Shown: piece by piece, positions 1-9,375 of the stretch
How the letters are laid out: each line of letters opens with the position of its first letter
Position numbering within the stretch: the stretch's first letter is position 1
DNA from: JBBDMU01 sp040905685
Lineage (GTDB): Bacteria; Bacteroidota; Rhodothermia; Balneolales; Natronogracilivirgulaceae
Assembly (NCBI GenBank): GCA_040905685.1
Contig: JBBDRB010000080.1
Coordinates: forward strand, 1-64,000
Length of the DNA: 64,000 bases
Reading direction: 5' to 3'
Made by a program: the position numbers and the translations under genes
Notes under the pieces: generated by a model
Told to the model about the DNA's origin: nothing
The model's database searches: none
Seen by the model: only the letters and a program-made list of their open reading frames with translations

Positions 1-4
1 TAAT

Positions 5-52
5 GAGAACAAATTTTATCTTTAATTTTATCTTTATTTTTAGCCTGTTCTC
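5..52. repeat. Inverted repeat enclosing a tandem 12-bp repeat
   Basis: GAGAAC at 5-10 is the inverted complement of GTTCTC at 47-52. Between them ATTTTATCTTTA occurs twice in perfect tandem (13-24 and 25-36). The block lies just beyond the truncated end of the damaged sugar dehydrogenase gene, so it may mark a recombination boundary or a terminator region. The AT-rich content makes chance symmetry possible. Confidence 0.4.
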
Positions 53-77
53 AACCTCTACTTTTTAACTAGCAACT

Positions 78-1067
78 TTACATACGGTGGATGTTATCGT
101 AGGTTGGGGATTCGCGCATATCATCCACGTTCGGCTTATAGGCCAGCCCGACGCACAGCACCTTTGAATTGCTCAGGGCTTTCCCGTGGACGTTCAGGGC
201 TTCCTGGGTGCGCTGCAGCACGTACTTGGGCATGTCGGTGTTTATCTCCCCGGCCAGTTCGATGAAGCGGGTGTTCAGGCAACGGCATGAAGCCAAAAGG
301 TTTGGTTTTTGCCGCATAGATGACCTCGTAAATATCAATGTCCATTTGCTCGAACACGACCTTCAGCTCATTCACCAGGGCAATGTTCACCGACCGGAAG
401 ATATTTTCCAGTAGCTTCACAGCCTCGGCGGTTTTAGTATCGCTAACAGGCACAGCCTGGGAAATCACGCCAGAATATATAGCCATAGCAATTGCCTTGG
501 CATCTTCACCGTCAGCGCCTACCACTTTTGGTATGGTAGCGGTATTAAACGAAGCATTGCCGGGATCTTCGCGTTCAGGGCTGTAGGCCAGGAAGAAATC
601 TTCACCTGCTTTCATCCCGTTAAGCTCCTCGCAAATGGGTTTAATCAATTCTTCCGTGGTATCCGGATAGGTGGTGGATTCAAGTACAATGAGCTGGCCT
701 TTTTTTATATGCGAAGCCATGCTCCGAACGGTTCCTTCCACATAGCTCACATCCGGCTCCCGATACTTGCTCAATGGGGTAGGCACACATATCAGCACGG
801 CATCCACTTTAGAAACATCACTGAAATCAGTGCTGAGATCACAACGATCAGAGGCCGCAAGCTTTTGGATATTCTCATCCCCAAAGTGCTTGATATACGT
901 CTTTCCGCTGTTGATTGCGTCAATCTTGCTCTGATCAATATCAAAGCCCATCACAGGAAACCCTTTCTCGTGAAACGTCCAAAGCAAAGGAAGACCCACG
1001 TACCCAGCCCGATGATGCCAACTTTGTAATTTCGGTTTTTGATACGGTTTATAATTTTCTGTTTCAT
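78..1067 (-). pseudogene. Broken UDP-sugar 6-dehydrogenase (WbpA/UDP-GlcNAc dehydrogenase type)
   Basis: The intact family oxidises a UDP-N-acetylhexosamine to its uronate for capsule or O-antigen synthesis. Here ATG at 1067 starts a normal leader, but one T is missing in the GxGYVG dinucleotide-binding loop (about 997), so the frame shifts at once. The middle part reads well (PERTDPG-like region reads PEREDPGN, then KPFGFMP). At about 278-283 roughly 26 codons are lost, including the GGHCIPIDP catalytic-cysteine segment, with a second frame change. The C-terminal part (NTRFIELAGEIN to YKPNVDDMRESPTYDNI) then stops about 90 residues early. Two frame breaks, loss of the active site and a truncated end make it a pseudogene, unless the assembly is wrong. 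It begins 2 nt after the upstream HTH-nucleotidyltransferase gene. Confidence 0.85.
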
Positions 1068-1069
1068 AT

Positions 1070-1606
1070 TTACACTTCAACTCCAATTTTATCCCCGTAC
1101 ACCAACAAAAAAGGCTCCTCCAGCACAAACTTCTCATCCGGTTCATAAACCAGGCAGCGGATCTTTCTGGTAACCAGGGTTTCGGACTTTTGGATCAGAT
1201 TGGTGAGGTATGGCCTGTCCACATCTTTTCCGATCAGGGTGATGTCGATTACGGAAGAGTCCAGTCCTCTGGCCAGCTCGCCGGTTACGTAGACGGCATT
1301 GATGTCGCCAAGCTTGCCAATCACCTGATCAAGAATCTGGTCGATGCCGAAATGCTTGAAGGCGATCTGCTGGAATTCGGAGAAGAGAGGGAATTTGGTA
1401 TTCACCCGGTACATCTTCTTGTTGCCGTTTTTATACGACTCGATTAGCCCGGCCTTCTCGAAGCGGTTGAGCTCTATGCGCACCGAATTGGAGTTCTCGC
1501 CAAATTCAGTGGCCAGGCCGCGCAAATAGGCTATGCTACCGGGGTTCAGGAAGAACCGGAGCAGCAGCTTTAAGCGGGTTTTGGATTGGATGAGTGCGTC
1601 GAGCAT
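1070..1606 (-). CDS. Winged-helix DNA-binding protein with nucleotidyltransferase-like domain
   Basis: 178 residues. The N-terminal ~85 residues form an ArsR/MarR-like winged helix (LLRFFLNPG, LATEFGENSNSVRIEL, KAGLIESYKNGNKKMY). The C-terminal half resembles the minimal nucleotidyltransferase fold, with the GSxARG-type loop reading TGELARGLDSSVIDITLIG, so the usual Gly-Ser is Gly-Glu and catalysis is doubtful. Proteins of this build commonly sit next to UDP-sugar dehydrogenases in Bacteroidota polysaccharide loci and are probably regulators. Here the dehydrogenase follows 2 nt downstream and the UpxY-like antiterminator lies 120 bp upstream. The exact role is inferred from context. Confidence 0.75.
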   Translation of the reverse strand: MLDALIQSKTRLKLLLRFFLNPGSIAYLRGLATEFGENSNSVRIELNRFEKAGLIESYKNGNKKMYRVNTKFPLFSEFQQIAFKHFGIDQILDQVIGKLGDINAVYVTGELARGLDSSVIDITLIGKDVDRPYLTNLIQKSETLVTRKIRCLVYEPDEKFVLEEPFLLVYGDKIGVEV

Positions 1607-1726
1607 AGGGGGAGGGTATTCACAGCTTCGCCTTGTCAGTCACATGGAAAATGTTTTGAATGGGGTGTGGAGACTGAGTAAAATTGTTACTCGAAGTTTA
1701 TGAAGTTTTTTTAATGAAAGCAAGAA

Positions 1727-2221
1727 TTAATCTTTGGCTTTCTCTATGTAGGCGGCGGGGACTTCGACGATGAGGCATTTTTGGAGTTGTTGGATTTCGA
1801 TGGAGACACGTTTGGTGCCTTTCCAGGAGATCCAGTTGCCTGTGAAGCCTTTGAGAGGGCCATGGGTGATGTGAACTTCCTCGTCTTTGGTGAAGTGAAT
1901 ATCATCCACATCAAAGCCATTGGGACCACTCAGAACTAGGTTGATGGCTTTTATTTCGTAATCACGAATAATGGATGGTTTGCCGTTGAAAGTGACCGGA
2001 GCAACCACCCCGTTTGTTCTGGAAACTGAAGGGAGCCCAGCATAATCGGTTTTAACGAACACATAGCTTCGGAACAGGGGCTCCTCTACCCATTTTTTAC
2101 GGTCGCTCCATTGCCTGAGTTCTTTTCGAAGGGGTAACCAGACCTCAAAACCGTTTTTTGATAGAGCATCCCGCACTTTCTTTTCGAAACGCGGACGCGT
2201 GTAGAGGGCGTACCAGAACAT
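1727..2221 (-). CDS. UpxY/NusG-family transcription antiterminator
   Basis: 164 residues. The N-terminal NGN domain starts MFWYALYTRPRFEKKV and includes PLFRSYVFVKTDY, both typical of RfaH/UpxY proteins. The C-terminal KOW segment reads DEEVHITHGPLKGFTGNW. UpxY proteins of Bacteroides bind the elongating polymerase early in a capsule operon and prevent premature termination. The gene stands after the export genes and before a 120-bp gap that leads into the sugar genes, a fitting place to control long transcripts running off the left edge. ATG at 2221 lies 16 nt beyond the Wzz-like gene. Confidence 0.9.
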   Translation of the reverse strand: MFWYALYTRPRFEKKVRDALSKNGFEVWLPLRKELRQWSDRKKWVEEPLFRSYVFVKTDYAGLPSVSRTNGVVAPVTFNGKPSIIRDYEIKAINLVLSGPNGFDVDDIHFTKDEEVHITHGPLKGFTGNWISWKGTKRVSIEIQQLQKCLIVEVPAAYIEKAKD

Positions 2222-2237
2222 GGCAGATGATTAGAAC

Positions 2238-3434
2238 TTATAAAAATTTGTTTTTAATCATAAACCGGACAAATACGATCCCTATCGCCAGCATTCCGCC
2301 CAACAAGACAAAGATCACCATGATAAGGGGGCGCCTGGGTTCGCTTCGATTGACCGGTATGTTTACGGCCTGAACTACATTAAAAACGGGGGTTTGCTCC
2401 TGGACCTGGAGCTTGGTCTCCTCCAGCCTTTGAGAGATGGAGTTATATATATTAAAAGCAAGATCCTTTTCATCCTGTAACCGTTCGAGTTCGGTCTGGG
2501 CTCGTGCAGAGCTTAGCGTTACGTTTCGGTCCCGAAACTCGGCAAGGGCCAGTTGGGCACTTTCAAAACGAGTACGCGATTCGTTATGCTGTTCTTCCAC
2601 AAAGGCCAGGGTTTGCCGCACCTTTTCTATCCGGTAATCGGTTACATGCTGCTGCAGCAATTCTATTAGCTTTGCATTCAGTTCCGCCGCCGCTCTGGGA
2701 TCCTGCAGTTTTACTTTGGTTGTCAACAGTCCGGTATCCCGGCTATCCAGGTTTACGGAAATTCGTGAACGAAGATTTTGTATCATATAAAATTCAGGCC
2801 TTGTTAGGCTGATGTAAGCATCCTGAATAATAGCATCACTCTCCAAATCCTCTACATTATTACGAAAAATCCCCATTATGCCTTCGATCATTTTACCCGG
2901 CAAACCAAAGGTATATTCGTTTACTCTTTGAGTAAGAGTGGGTGAATAATGGTTTTCGTAAAAATCGGGCACCGTTGTGGTTACCCCGTAACCGGAAAAA
3001 TTAACGGGGTGATTAAGCAGCTCGCGCTGGAAGGAGAGATTGTTTACAATCCGCGGATAAATTTCCGGAGAGATCATACCGCCAGATGCCCCCGATCCGG
3101 CATTAATGCCAAAGCTGCCTCCAAACTGGCGAAGCAGCTGGCTGGCCCCGCCCTGTTGCTGCTGTACCTCGGGCATGAGGATAGCCTCGGATTCGTATTC
3201 TTCCGGACTGAACAGGGCTACGAAAAGGCCGACCAAAATAAAAATACCGACGGTCTTGAGGATCAGCATTCGCCCGTCCCAAAGGGTCTTGACCAGCTCG
3301 ACCAGGTCGATCTCATCGTCATCCTCTTCGCGGTCGTTTTCAACGGGTATGAGACGGTATCCTTCGGGAATCCGTATAAGATGATCCCCGTTTTCCGATC
3401 CGGACGGTCCTGGTTTTTTTGTTGATTCGGACAT
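2238..3434 (-). CDS. Wzz/GumC-type polysaccharide chain-length determinant
   Basis: 398 residues with the classic two-membrane-helix layout: a cytoplasmic N-terminus, TM1 at about 59-76 (ILKTVGIFILVGLFVALF), a large periplasmic domain with a coiled-coil stretch (about 270-340, including ESAQLALAEFRDRNVTL) and TM2 near 366-392 preceded by a Pro-rich PVNRSEPRRP motif. There is no C-terminal tyrosine-kinase domain, so any BY-kinase partner would be separate. It sets polymer length in Wzx/Wzy-dependent assembly. It sits 24 nt after the outer-membrane export gene in the same operon. Confidence 0.9.
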   Translation of the reverse strand: MSESTKKPGPSGSENGDHLIRIPEGYRLIPVENDREEDDDEIDLVELVKTLWDGRMLILKTVGIFILVGLFVALFSPEEYESEAILMPEVQQQQGGASQLLRQFGGSFGINAGSGASGGMISPEIYPRIVNNLSFQRELLNHPVNFSGYGVTTTVPDFYENHYSPTLTQRVNEYTFGLPGKMIEGIMGIFRNNVEDLESDAIIQDAYISLTRPEFYMIQNLRSRISVNLDSRDTGLLTTKVKLQDPRAAAELNAKLIELLQQHVTDYRIEKVRQTLAFVEEQHNESRTRFESAQLALAEFRDRNVTLSSARAQTELERLQDEKDLAFNIYNSISQRLEETKLQVQEQTPVFNVVQAVNIPVNRSEPRRPLIMVIFVLLGGMLAIGIVFVRFMIKNKFL

Positions 3435-3458
3435 GAGCTGTTTCTTTATACGTATGGG

Positions 3459-6068
3459 TTATCTAGTCATCCGGTCAATGGCCGTAGCCACAACGGCCGT
3501 CATGGAGACGATCGTTGATAAAATGGCAATGCGTTCCTGGCGGCTCATTCGTTCCTGTTCTTCCTCGACCGGTACGACGATGGTGGATCCGGGTTTGATT
3601 TCGGGATGGCTACGGAGGAACAAAAATCTTTTCGAGCGGTCCACTTCGCCGTTGGGATAAATGACAAAGGCCCGGCTTTTCTGGGCGCGTTCGGAGAATC
3701 CGCCGGACTGGGCTATGTAGCTGCGCAGCTTACGGCCATCCTCGTAGCGTACATTGGACGGGTAGAGGACGCCACCGCGGATGGAGACCGTTTGCCGCTC
3801 GATGGGTATATGGATTTCGTCGCCTTCGCGGAGGATGAGGTTGTCGCGGGAGGAAGGATCGCGCATGATTCTGGCAAAGTTCACGGCGATACGGCTGTTG
3901 GATTGCTCAACAAAGGCCTGATCATCGTCAATCTGGTCTTCCTGACTCAGCACAAACCGGGCAATCTGTCGGACTTCCTCCCCGATGTTTCCGTTTAGTC
4001 GTTCATTGTTCCGCAAGAGATTGGCTCCGTCTAAAAAGGCATCGCTGGTTAACCCGCCGGCCCGGGCAATTAAGTCATGGATGGTTTCATTTTTGCGGCT
4101 GATGCTGTAGGTGCCCGGGAACAGGACCTCCCCGGTGATCGTTACATCCTGCTGCTCTTCATAGCCGGGCGCCCGGCGGACATACACCCGGTCAAAGGGT
4201 TCTAAGGTGAAACCGGCGTCATCCTCGTTCAGGCTCAGGTCCCGGTTTACGGAAAATTCGAACAGTTCCGCTATCTGGGCTGCTTCCTGACCTTCTTTTC
4301 CTGTGCTTCTCCGGGCCACATCGATGCGGTAGGGAGCGGCCGATTCCCGGAATCCCTCGGCCCTGATGACCAGGTCTTCCAGGGTCATGCCGCTGGAGTA
4401 GGGAAAGGTATCGGGCTCGCGTACGGCGCCGGCGATGTGGACGGTGTAGGTTTCCCGCAGGTCGAAGATCGAGGAGATCCGGATCACGTCGTTGGCCCGC
4501 AGGTCGATATCATAGCGGGCGGGATTTTCCATCAAACGGTTCAGGTCCACGGCGATGGTCTCCAGCTCCCGGTTGGGGCGCTCGCGCACGATCAGGGCCC
4601 GGTTCATGAAGACGTCTTCTTTGAGGCCTTCGGCTTTTTCGATCAGGGAAAACAGGGTAGTGCCGTCTTTGAGCTCATAGGCGCCGGGACGGAAGACGGC
4701 GCCGTTGATCTCAACGCGGTTTTCGAAGCGGTCCAGGACCCGGCCGATCTTTACCCCGTCGCCGTTTTGCATGACGAAACGGTTGAATCCCTCCAGGTTG
4801 ACGTCTTCCACGCGGCGCTCCCGGTCGGTGATCCGCTCGACGTTGACCCGGGCGCGGTAGGCATGCTCGGAGAAGCCGCCGGCGAAACGAAGGAGGTCTG
4901 CAAGGGTTTCTCCTGCCCGCATTTCATACAGGCCGGGGCGCTTGACCTCGCCGGTGAAATCGACCCGGTTCTCAAAGGGGTCAATTTTGATGATATCCTG
5001 ATCCCGCAGGCGAATGTTGTTGGTCTGATCGCCGTCGACCAGAAAATCATAAATATCCAGGGTGGCGACGACGTCGTGGCCCCGGATGATCTGAATATTA
5101 CGGAAGGTGCCGTTGCGGTTGGGTCCGCCGGCGGCATACAGGGCGTTAAAGACGGTGGCCAGGGAGGAGAGGGTGTAGGTTCCCGGCTGTTTGACTTCCC
5201 CCATCAAGGATACATTAATGGAACGGACCCTGCCTACCGATACATCGGCATAGGTGTTGTTGTTTGGGTTATCATTGCTTCCCAGTCCGGAATAAATGTC
5301 TTTGAGCCGGTTGATAAGGTGGGTTTCGGCGTCTTCGAGCGTATAGCCGTTCAGCTGAACCGGTCCAAGATTGGGTATGGTGATGGTTCCGTCGCTGGCA
5401 ATGGTCAGGCTGTACCGGTTTTCAGCCGCTCCCCATATGTTGATGATGACTTCATCGCCGGCAGCAAGCTGGTAGTTTTTGGTTGCGGGTATGGTAAGGG
5501 AGGGCTCGAAACTGACCGAGCGCTGGCTGAAGAGTTGATAGCCGAATACGCGTTGTACGGACTGCTGCTCGCGGCGCAGGGAGTCGAGGGCGGTAACGCG
5601 CTGCCTCTGGGTCAGCCGGTCCCAGTTAAGTTCGGAGTCTGCAATAAGTTTTTCGTCTTCGTCCTCTAAAAAAACCATGAAGCTGCGCCGGTCGGCCGGG
5701 GCCTGTCCGTCCCTTCCGCTGGTGTCCGTGACCGTGGTATCGGTGGTTCCCTGTGCCAGCCTGAACTGGCTGATCCGGTTGCGCAACCGGGAGGCTTCCC
5801 CCGGGGCCATGCCCTGTACAACGGCCATCTGCTCGGCTTCCTGCAGGCTGAGGCCTTCTTCCTCCACCCGCTCGCTAATCTGGCGGAGCTGGGCCTCGGT
5901 AAGTTCGCTGACCCGCATATTTTGGAAATCAGAAGGATTGAAACTTTGGGCCATCACCGTGGTTGAGGCGGCGCTGACCAGGAAAAAAAGGATCAAAAAC
6001 AGGCAACAGCAGGGTATCGCGCTCATGCCTGACGCGGGGGAGGCGTGGGGTGTTTCGTTGGGGGCCAT
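3459..6068 (-). CDS. Multi-SLBB outer-membrane polysaccharide export protein (Wza-like)
   Basis: 869 residues. A signal peptide ending near TTVMAQ is followed by an acidic Gln-rich helical region, the polysaccharide-export domain (about 200-285, AAGDEVIINIWG) and six SLBB repeats starting near 288, 368, 453, 543, 643 and 758, each with a GxVxxPG-like turn (GEVKQPGTY, GEVKRPGLY, GAVFRPGAY). A C-terminal hydrophobic helix (near 845-865) may span the outer membrane. Wza of E. coli is about 380 residues; this is the long multi-SLBB type usual in Bacteroidota. ATG 6068 gives a 14-residue extension before the signal peptide; ATG 6026 would start directly at MSAIPCC. It heads the leftward capsule operon. 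Confidence 0.9.
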   Translation of the reverse strand: MAPNETPHASPASGMSAIPCCCLFLILFFLVSAASTTVMAQSFNPSDFQNMRVSELTEAQLRQISERVEEEGLSLQEAEQMAVVQGMAPGEASRLRNRISQFRLAQGTTDTTVTDTSGRDGQAPADRRSFMVFLEDEDEKLIADSELNWDRLTQRQRVTALDSLRREQQSVQRVFGYQLFSQRSVSFEPSLTIPATKNYQLAAGDEVIINIWGAAENRYSLTIASDGTITIPNLGPVQLNGYTLEDAETHLINRLKDIYSGLGSNDNPNNNTYADVSVGRVRSINVSLMGEVKQPGTYTLSSLATVFNALYAAGGPNRNGTFRNIQIIRGHDVVATLDIYDFLVDGDQTNNIRLRDQDIIKIDPFENRVDFTGEVKRPGLYEMRAGETLADLLRFAGGFSEHAYRARVNVERITDRERRVEDVNLEGFNRFVMQNGDGVKIGRVLDRFENRVEINGAVFRPGAYELKDGTTLFSLIEKAEGLKEDVFMNRALIVRERPNRELETIAVDLNRLMENPARYDIDLRANDVIRISSIFDLRETYTVHIAGAVREPDTFPYSSGMTLEDLVIRAEGFRESAAPYRIDVARRSTGKEGQEAAQIAELFEFSVNRDLSLNEDDAGFTLEPFDRVYVRRAPGYEEQQDVTITGEVLFPGTYSISRKNETIHDLIARAGGLTSDAFLDGANLLRNNERLNGNIGEEVRQIARFVLSQEDQIDDDQAFVEQSNSRIAVNFARIMRDPSSRDNLILREGDEIHIPIERQTVSIRGGVLYPSNVRYEDGRKLRSYIAQSGGFSERAQKSRAFVIYPNGEVDRSKRFLFLRSHPEIKPGSTIVVPVEEEQERMSRQERIAILSTIVSMTAVVATAIDRMTR

Positions 6069-6199
6069 AAAGAGAGTTTTCTGCGGGACTTGGGGGTAAT
6101 TTATTAAAGGTGGTTAATATACGAACCTTGAAAAGTAGGAACAAGTATTGTATTCGGCGCACTTGCAATAGGGGCGTGGTTTGGATATAATAACCAACT

Positions 6200-7021
6200 A
6201 TGATAAGACTTACACTGCCCTGTATTGTAATCTTCGCCCTGGGGTTCATCCAGTCGGCGGACCGAACCGCAAACTTTCCGAAAACTATGGATTATGTGGA
6301 GATTATGCCTGAGAAGGATAATCTCTGGGTATTTATCCTGGCCGGTCAGTCCAATATGGCCGGCCGCGGCCGGGTCGAGCCGGAGGATACCTTAGCTCAC
6401 CCGCGTATTTTGACCATCAACAGCGACAATGAGTTCATCCGGGCCAAAGAGCCGCTGCATTTTTACGAGCCAAGGCTAACGGGACTGGACTGTGGACTGT
6501 CCTTTGCCCGCCAATTGATCAACGAGGTGGATGAACAGGTGACCATTTTGCTTTTGCCGGCGGCAATAGGGGGCTCGTCAATCCGGCAGTGGCTGGACGA
6601 TGACCATTTCCGGGGCGTTTCGCTGCTGTCCAACTTCAGGGAGAAGATGGAGCTGGCCAAAAAGCACGGGACGGTTAAAGGGATCCTTTGGCATCAGGGC
6701 GAAAGCGACGCCAATCGGGAATCCATCCCGGTCTATGAGGAAAACCTGTCGGCTCTGTTCACCCGGTTCAGGGGCTATGCCGGTGATGAATCCCTGCCCA
6801 TCCTGATGGGCGATATCGGCATCTTCCGTGAGGAGCAGCGGGCCAACAGGACCGGCATCAACGATGCCATCCGCCGCTTCACCGAAAGCGACGCTAATGC
6901 CTACCGCATCCCCACCGGCGATCTGGACCATATAGGCGATTTCGTCCACTTCGATTCCAAAAGCCTCCGCACAATGGGAAAAAGATACGCCGGGCTGTAC
7001 TCCGAACATCTGAAGCGTTGA
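6200..7021 (+). CDS. Secreted SGNH/CE6-like carbohydrate esterase (sialate O-acetylesterase family)
   Basis: 273 residues with an N-terminal signal peptide (MIRLTLPCIVIFALGFIQSA). The nucleophile motif is AGQSNMAGRGR, the oxyanion/substrate motif is WHQGESDANR, and the catalytic Asp-His pair is in DLDHIGDFVHF. This is the layout of the DUF303/CE6 family, which removes acetyl groups from xylan, sialic acid or similar glycans. It is divergently transcribed from the capsule operon (131 bp between starts), so it could act on acetylated polysaccharide, though its substrate cannot be read from the sequence. Confidence 0.85.
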   Translation: MIRLTLPCIVIFALGFIQSADRTANFPKTMDYVEIMPEKDNLWVFILAGQSNMAGRGRVEPEDTLAHPRILTINSDNEFIRAKEPLHFYEPRLTGLDCGLSFARQLINEVDEQVTILLLPAAIGGSSIRQWLDDDHFRGVSLLSNFREKMELAKKHGTVKGILWHQGESDANRESIPVYEENLSALFTRFRGYAGDESLPILMGDIGIFREEQRANRTGINDAIRRFTESDANAYRIPTGDLDHIGDFVHFDSKSLRTMGKRYAGLYSEHLKR

Positions 7022-7049
7022 GAACATAGCGCCCCGCCCGGGCCGCCCG

Positions 7050-8228
7050 TCAAAGCATTTCCACGACGATGGCCGAGGCCCCGCCACCCCCGTTGCAGAT
7101 ACCGGCGCAGCCCATGGTCTTGCCGGTTCGTTTCAAAGCGTGCAGCAGGGTGACCAGCACGCGGGCTCCGGAGCAGCCGATGGGGTGGCCCAGGGAGACG
7201 GCCCCGCCGTGGATGTTGACGATGTCGCGGTCGAGTTTCAGCAGCTTGTTGTTGGCCAGCGAAACCACGGCGAAGGCCTCGTTAATTTCGTAGAGGTCGA
7301 TATCGCCGGTTTTCATGTTGATCTTGTCGAGGGCCTTGGGGATGGCGTCGGCCGGGGCGGTGGTGAACCATTCGGCGGCCCGGGCGGCGCTGGCCTGGCT
7401 GAGAATGCGGGCCATGGGACGGAGCCCGTACTGTCCGGCCTTTTCCTCGCTCATCACCAGCAGGGCGGCGGCCCCGTCATTGATGGTCGAAGAGTTGGCG
7501 GCCGTGACGGTGCCTTCTTTTTCGAAGACGGGTTTGAGGGAGGGGAGGCGGTCGAATTTCACTTTGGAGGGCTCCTCATCGTCGGTCACGTCGGTCTTGT
7601 TGCCTTTGCGGTCACGGACCCTGACGGGTACGATCTCATCGGTGAAGTAGCCTTTTTCCTGGGCCTGGCGGCTTCTCGTGTAGGACAGGATCGCAAATTC
7701 ATCTTGCTCCTGGCGGCTGATGTTCAGCTCCCGGGCGCAGATCTCGGCGGCGCTGCCCATGTGGAAGTCTTTGTAGACGTCCCACAGCCCGTCTTTAATG
7801 ATGCCGTCGACCGCTTTGCTGTGGCCCAGCTTGGCCCCGAACCGGGCCTCGGGCAGGTAGTAGGGCACGTTGCTCATGCTTTCCATCCCGCCGGCCAGCA
7901 TCACCCCGGCCTCTCCGCACTGGATCTGGTTGGCCGCGTACATGACGGCCTTCATCCCCGAGGCGCAGACCTTGTTGACCGTCGTGCAGGGCGTTTTGTC
8001 GGGCAGCCCGGCCCTCAGGGCCGCCTGGCGGGCGGGGGCCTGGCCCACATTGGCCGTCAGCACATGGCCCATGATAACCTCATCGACCTGATCGGGGGCC
8101 ATCCCGTATTGTTTCAACAATCCCCCGAGAACAACAGCGCCGAGATCAGGAGCCGGATAAGAGGCCAGGGCCCCGCCGAAGGAGCCGATGGGGGTTCTGA
8201 GCGCGCCGATGATGACTGGATTTTTCAT
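7050..8228 (-). CDS. Acetyl-CoA C-acetyltransferase (thiolase)
   Basis: 392 residues, the normal thiolase length. All three catalytic elements are present: the nucleophilic Cys in NKVCASGMKAV (about residue 88), His in SLGHPIGCSG and the second Cys in GICNGGGGASA near the end. The N-terminus MKNPVIIGALRTPIGSFGG is typical of biosynthetic acetoacetyl-CoA thiolases. It catalyses reversible condensation of two acetyl-CoA. Its ATG lies one base beyond the stop of the PLP-enzyme gene, so the two are co-transcribed, although no shared pathway is obvious. Confidence 0.93.
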   Translation of the reverse strand: MKNPVIIGALRTPIGSFGGALASYPAPDLGAVVLGGLLKQYGMAPDQVDEVIMGHVLTANVGQAPARQAALRAGLPDKTPCTTVNKVCASGMKAVMYAANQIQCGEAGVMLAGGMESMSNVPYYLPEARFGAKLGHSKAVDGIIKDGLWDVYKDFHMGSAAEICARELNISRQEQDEFAILSYTRSRQAQEKGYFTDEIVPVRVRDRKGNKTDVTDDEEPSKVKFDRLPSLKPVFEKEGTVTAANSSTINDGAAALLVMSEEKAGQYGLRPMARILSQASAARAAEWFTTAPADAIPKALDKINMKTGDIDLYEINEAFAVVSLANNKLLKLDRDIVNIHGGAVSLGHPIGCSGARVLVTLLHALKRTGKTMGCAGICNGGGGASAIVVEML

Positions 8229-8229
8229 A

Positions 8230-9375
8230 TCATACCTTTTCGAAGGCCTGTTCGAGATCGGAGATGAGGTCTTCGATGTCTTCGATGCCGATGGACAGGC
8301 GGATGAGGGAGTCCATGAGGCCGGCTTTCTCGCGGACCTCGCGGGGGATGGAGCCGTGGGTCATGGTGGCCGGGTGGCTGATCAGCGATTCGACCCCGCC
8401 GAGGCTTTCGGCCAGGGTGAAGTAGCGGGTGCTTTGCATGAAGGTGACGGCCTTGTCGATGGAATCATCATCCAGCGAAAACGAGACCATCCCCCCGAAA
8501 TCGTTCATCTGTTTCACGGCAATGGCGTGGCCGGGGTGGTCTTTGAAGCCGGGATAGCGCACGTCGGCCACTTTGGGATGCTGCTGCAGGAAAATGGCCA
8601 CTTCCTGGGCGTTCTCGCAGGTGCGCTGCATGCGCAGCGACAGGGTCTTAACCCCCCGCAGGGTGAGGTAGCTGTCCATGGGACCCGGAACGCCGCCGGT
8701 GGTTTTGACCTGGAAGCGGGCGTTTTCCATGATCTCCGGGTGAGAGCTGCATACGGCTCCGCCGATGACATCGGAGTGGCCGCCCAGATATTTCGTGGTG
8801 GAATGCACCACGGCGTCGGCCCCCAGCCTGATCGGCAGCTGCAGATAGGGGGAGGCAAAGGTGTTGTCGACCACCGAGAGGATGTCGTGGCGTCGGGCAT
8901 AGTTGGCGATCTCGGCAATATCGACGATGCTGAGCAGGGGATTGGTGGGCGTTTCGATCCACACCATTTTGGTGCCGGCTTTCCGGGCCTTTTTCACTTC
9001 TTCGAAGGAAGTCATGTCCACGAAGCTGAACTCGATCCCATAGCGCTGAAACACGGTGGTGAACAGCCGGTAGGTGCCCCCGTACAGGTCATTGGAGGAG
9101 ATGACATGATCGCCCGGATTCAGCATTTTCATGACCGCATCCATGGCCGCGCATCCGCTGGCGAAGGCCGCGCACTCATCGGCTTCTTCCAGGGAGGCCA
9201 GCATCTTTTCCAGAGCGGTCCGCGTGGGGTTGCTCACCCGGGCGTAGTCATGGCCCTTGTTGACGCCGGGGGCCTGCTGCACATAGGTGGAGGTCTGGAA
9301 AATGGGCGGCATGATGGCTCCGGAGGTTTCCTCGGGGACCTGTCCGCCATGGATCGTTTTCGTGTTGAAGTTCAT
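8230..9375 (-). CDS. Cystathionine gamma-synthase/lyase-type PLP enzyme
   Basis: 381 residues from ATG 9375 (MNFNTKTIHGG). Cys/Met-metabolism PLP family: the PLP-binding lysine is in HSTTKYLGGHSD, phosphate-binding and ring-stacking residues lie in SSNDLYGGTYRL, and SLGGVESLISHPATMTH is near the C-terminus. Synthase (MetB), gamma-lyase and methionine gamma-lyase cannot be separated by eye; the ending resembles cystathionine gamma-synthase/lyase. It precedes the thiolase gene with a 1-nt gap and is separated from the upstream TPR lipoprotein gene by a hairpin terminator. Confidence 0.88.
   Translation of the reverse strand: MNFNTKTIHGGQVPEETSGAIMPPIFQTSTYVQQAPGVNKGHDYARVSNPTRTALEKMLASLEEADECAAFASGCAAMDAVMKMLNPGDHVISSNDLYGGTYRLFTTVFQRYGIEFSFVDMTSFEEVKKARKAGTKMVWIETPTNPLLSIVDIAEIANYARRHDILSVVDNTFASPYLQLPIRLGADAVVHSTTKYLGGHSDVIGGAVCSSHPEIMENARFQVKTTGGVPGPMDSYLTLRGVKTLSLRMQRTCENAQEVAIFLQQHPKVADVRYPGFKDHPGHAIAVKQMNDFGGMVSFSLDDDSIDKAVTFMQSTRYFTLAESLGGVESLISHPATMTHGSIPREVREKAGLMDSLIRLSIGIEDIEDLISDLEQAFEKV

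Noticed and set aside
4437..5669. Long plus-strand frame opposite the SLBB export gene
   Set aside because: The SLBB motifs on the minus strand are unmistakable; the antisense translation is Gly/Val/Asp-rich with no motif.
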